Shown piece by piece: positions 63,410-64,000 of a stretch of DNA of 64,000 bases (positions are counted from its first letter, which is position 1; each line of letters opens with the position of its first letter). The stretch covers positions 372,001-436,000 of the forward strand of contig NZ_KB898186.1 in assembly GCF_000377505.1 (NCBI RefSeq), in the 5' to 3' direction. The notes under the pieces were generated by a model. The model was not told the origin of the DNA. It ran no database searches and worked only from the letters and a program-made list of their open reading frames with translations. This DNA comes from Paenibacillus massiliensis 2301065 = DSM 16942. Lineage in GTDB: Bacteria; Bacillota; Bacilli; Paenibacillales; Paenibacillaceae. The translations under genes and the position numbers were made by a program.

Positions 63410-64000
63410 ATGTTCCGCAAAGCGCTACTAATCTATAATCATCATGCAGGTAAGGCGGGTGCAGACAAACGTCTCGGTGATGCTGTAGCTGTCCTTGCTC
63501 CCCATATAGCGGAGCTTGTGCTGCGTCAGATCGAATCCCCCGGAGACGGCGAACGAATCTGTCGCAGTCTGTCGTCAGAGATAGAGGCTGTGTTCATCCT
63601 TGGAGGGGATGGCACGGTACATGAGTGTATGAATGGACTCGCTTCCCTGTCGCATCCTCCGAGTGTGGGCATTCTGCCTGGAGGCACCTGTAACGACTTC
63701 TCACGCTCACTCGGGATTTCCCAGGATATACCGGAAGCTGCTCGAATGCTGCTGGAGGGGACAAGCCGCAGCTTGGATATCGGGGTAGTCAATGACCGGA
63801 TATTTACGAATTTTTGCGGCATTGGCCTCATCACAGAGACCTCGGAAAATATTGATCCCACCCTGAAAAGCTCGCTTGGCAAGCTCAGCTATTTCATCAG
63901 CACACTACAGACGTTACGCAGTGCGCAGCCCTTCCGTTTCACAATGGTAAGTAATGGTGAGAGCAGGGAAGAGGAGGCGGTTATGATCCTGGTGGCGAAT
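63410..64000 (+). CDS. Diacylglycerol kinase-like lipid kinase, N-terminal part
   Basis: 197 residues before the window ends. VFILGGDGTVHECMNG and GILPGGTCNDFSRSLG are the catalytic-domain motifs of the DagK/BmrU/YegS family, which phosphorylate diacylglycerol or sphingosine-like lipids. AGGAGGT lies 6-7 nt before the ATG. Full-length members are about 290-320 residues, so about 100 are outside. Which lipid is used cannot be read from this part. Confidence 0.9.
   Translation, partial: MFRKALLIYNHHAGKAGADKRLGDAVAVLAPHIAELVLRQIESPGDGERICRSLSSEIEAVFILGGDGTVHECMNGLASLSHPPSVGILPGGTCNDFSRSLGISQDIPEAARMLLEGTSRSLDIGVVNDRIFTNFCGIGLITETSENIDPTLKSSLGKLSYFISTLQTLRSAQPFRFTMVSNGESREEEAVMILVAN

Overview
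The window looks like a chromosomal segment of a Paenibacillus-type member of the Bacillota. It has strong AGGAGG-type ribosome binding sites, many factor-independent terminators, two Spo0E-like sporulation phosphatases, LicT/RAT and GlpP antitermination, a four-gene cydABDC operon, and a receptor/pro-peptide locus of the RRNPP type reported in Paenibacillus polymyxa (AloR-Aip). There is no rRNA, tRNA, CRISPR array, prophage or insertion sequence. The genes lie in short operons separated by hairpins.

Layout. 1-2.5 kb: end of a DUF2252 gene, then a frameshifted AloR-like receptor overlapping a small secreted pro-peptide gene, followed by the vestige of a second receptor with its own overlapping pro-peptide gene. 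2.5-5.5 kb: a membrane protein and a secreted papain-like protease with two near-identical membrane-anchored paralogs. 5.8-10.4 kb: small regulatory genes (Spo0E-like, an OmpR-type winged helix with a shrunken paralog remnant, a WYL regulator with a GyrI-like partner) and a retropepsin-like protein. 10.5-14.5 kb: an oxygen/NO module, namely an Fnr-type regulator with four candidate [4Fe-4S] cysteines, rubredoxin, an NADH:rubredoxin reductase-like flavoprotein and a flavodiiron protein. 14.6-19.7 kb: two chemoreceptors, one in an operon with a BMP-type lipoprotein. 19.8-31 kb: sugar uptake and hydrolysis (LacI and AraC regulators, GH42 beta-galactosidase, and licT-bglP-bglH under two RAT sites). 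31-34.5 kb: the pectin/hexuronate pathway (kdgK divergent from kduI-kdgA-kduD). 34.8-41.8 kb: LysR/SDR pair, MFS exporters, a winged-helix/TPR regulator and a GNAT protein. 42-48.7 kb: cytochrome bd oxidase and its CydDC exporter, the latter with unusual hydrophilic linkers and a 9-bp minisatellite. 48.9-56 kb: PadR-DUF4180 regulator, NAD(P)-binding protein, methyltransferase remnant, and glpP-glpK-glpD with antitermination leaders. 56-58.5 kb: LrgA/LrgB holin-like pair with a LysR regulator, then a second Spo0E-like gene. 58.7-64 kb: nuclease-helicase (XPD-like), MarR, isochorismatase-like hydrolase, small DUF protein, and the start of a diacylglycerol-kinase-like gene.

How it works together. 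The Fnr-like gene carries a TGTGA-N6-TCAAA site at -41.5 of its own predicted start, and two TGTGA-N6-TCACA palindromes precede cydA, one again at about -41.5. This suggests one low-oxygen circuit linking the regulator to cytochrome bd. The most unusual part is the 0.6-2.4 kb peptide-signalling locus: one receptor broken (or programmed to frameshift) at a T7 run, beside a fossil receptor whose pro-peptide reading frame is still open, both with the same 38-nt overlap.
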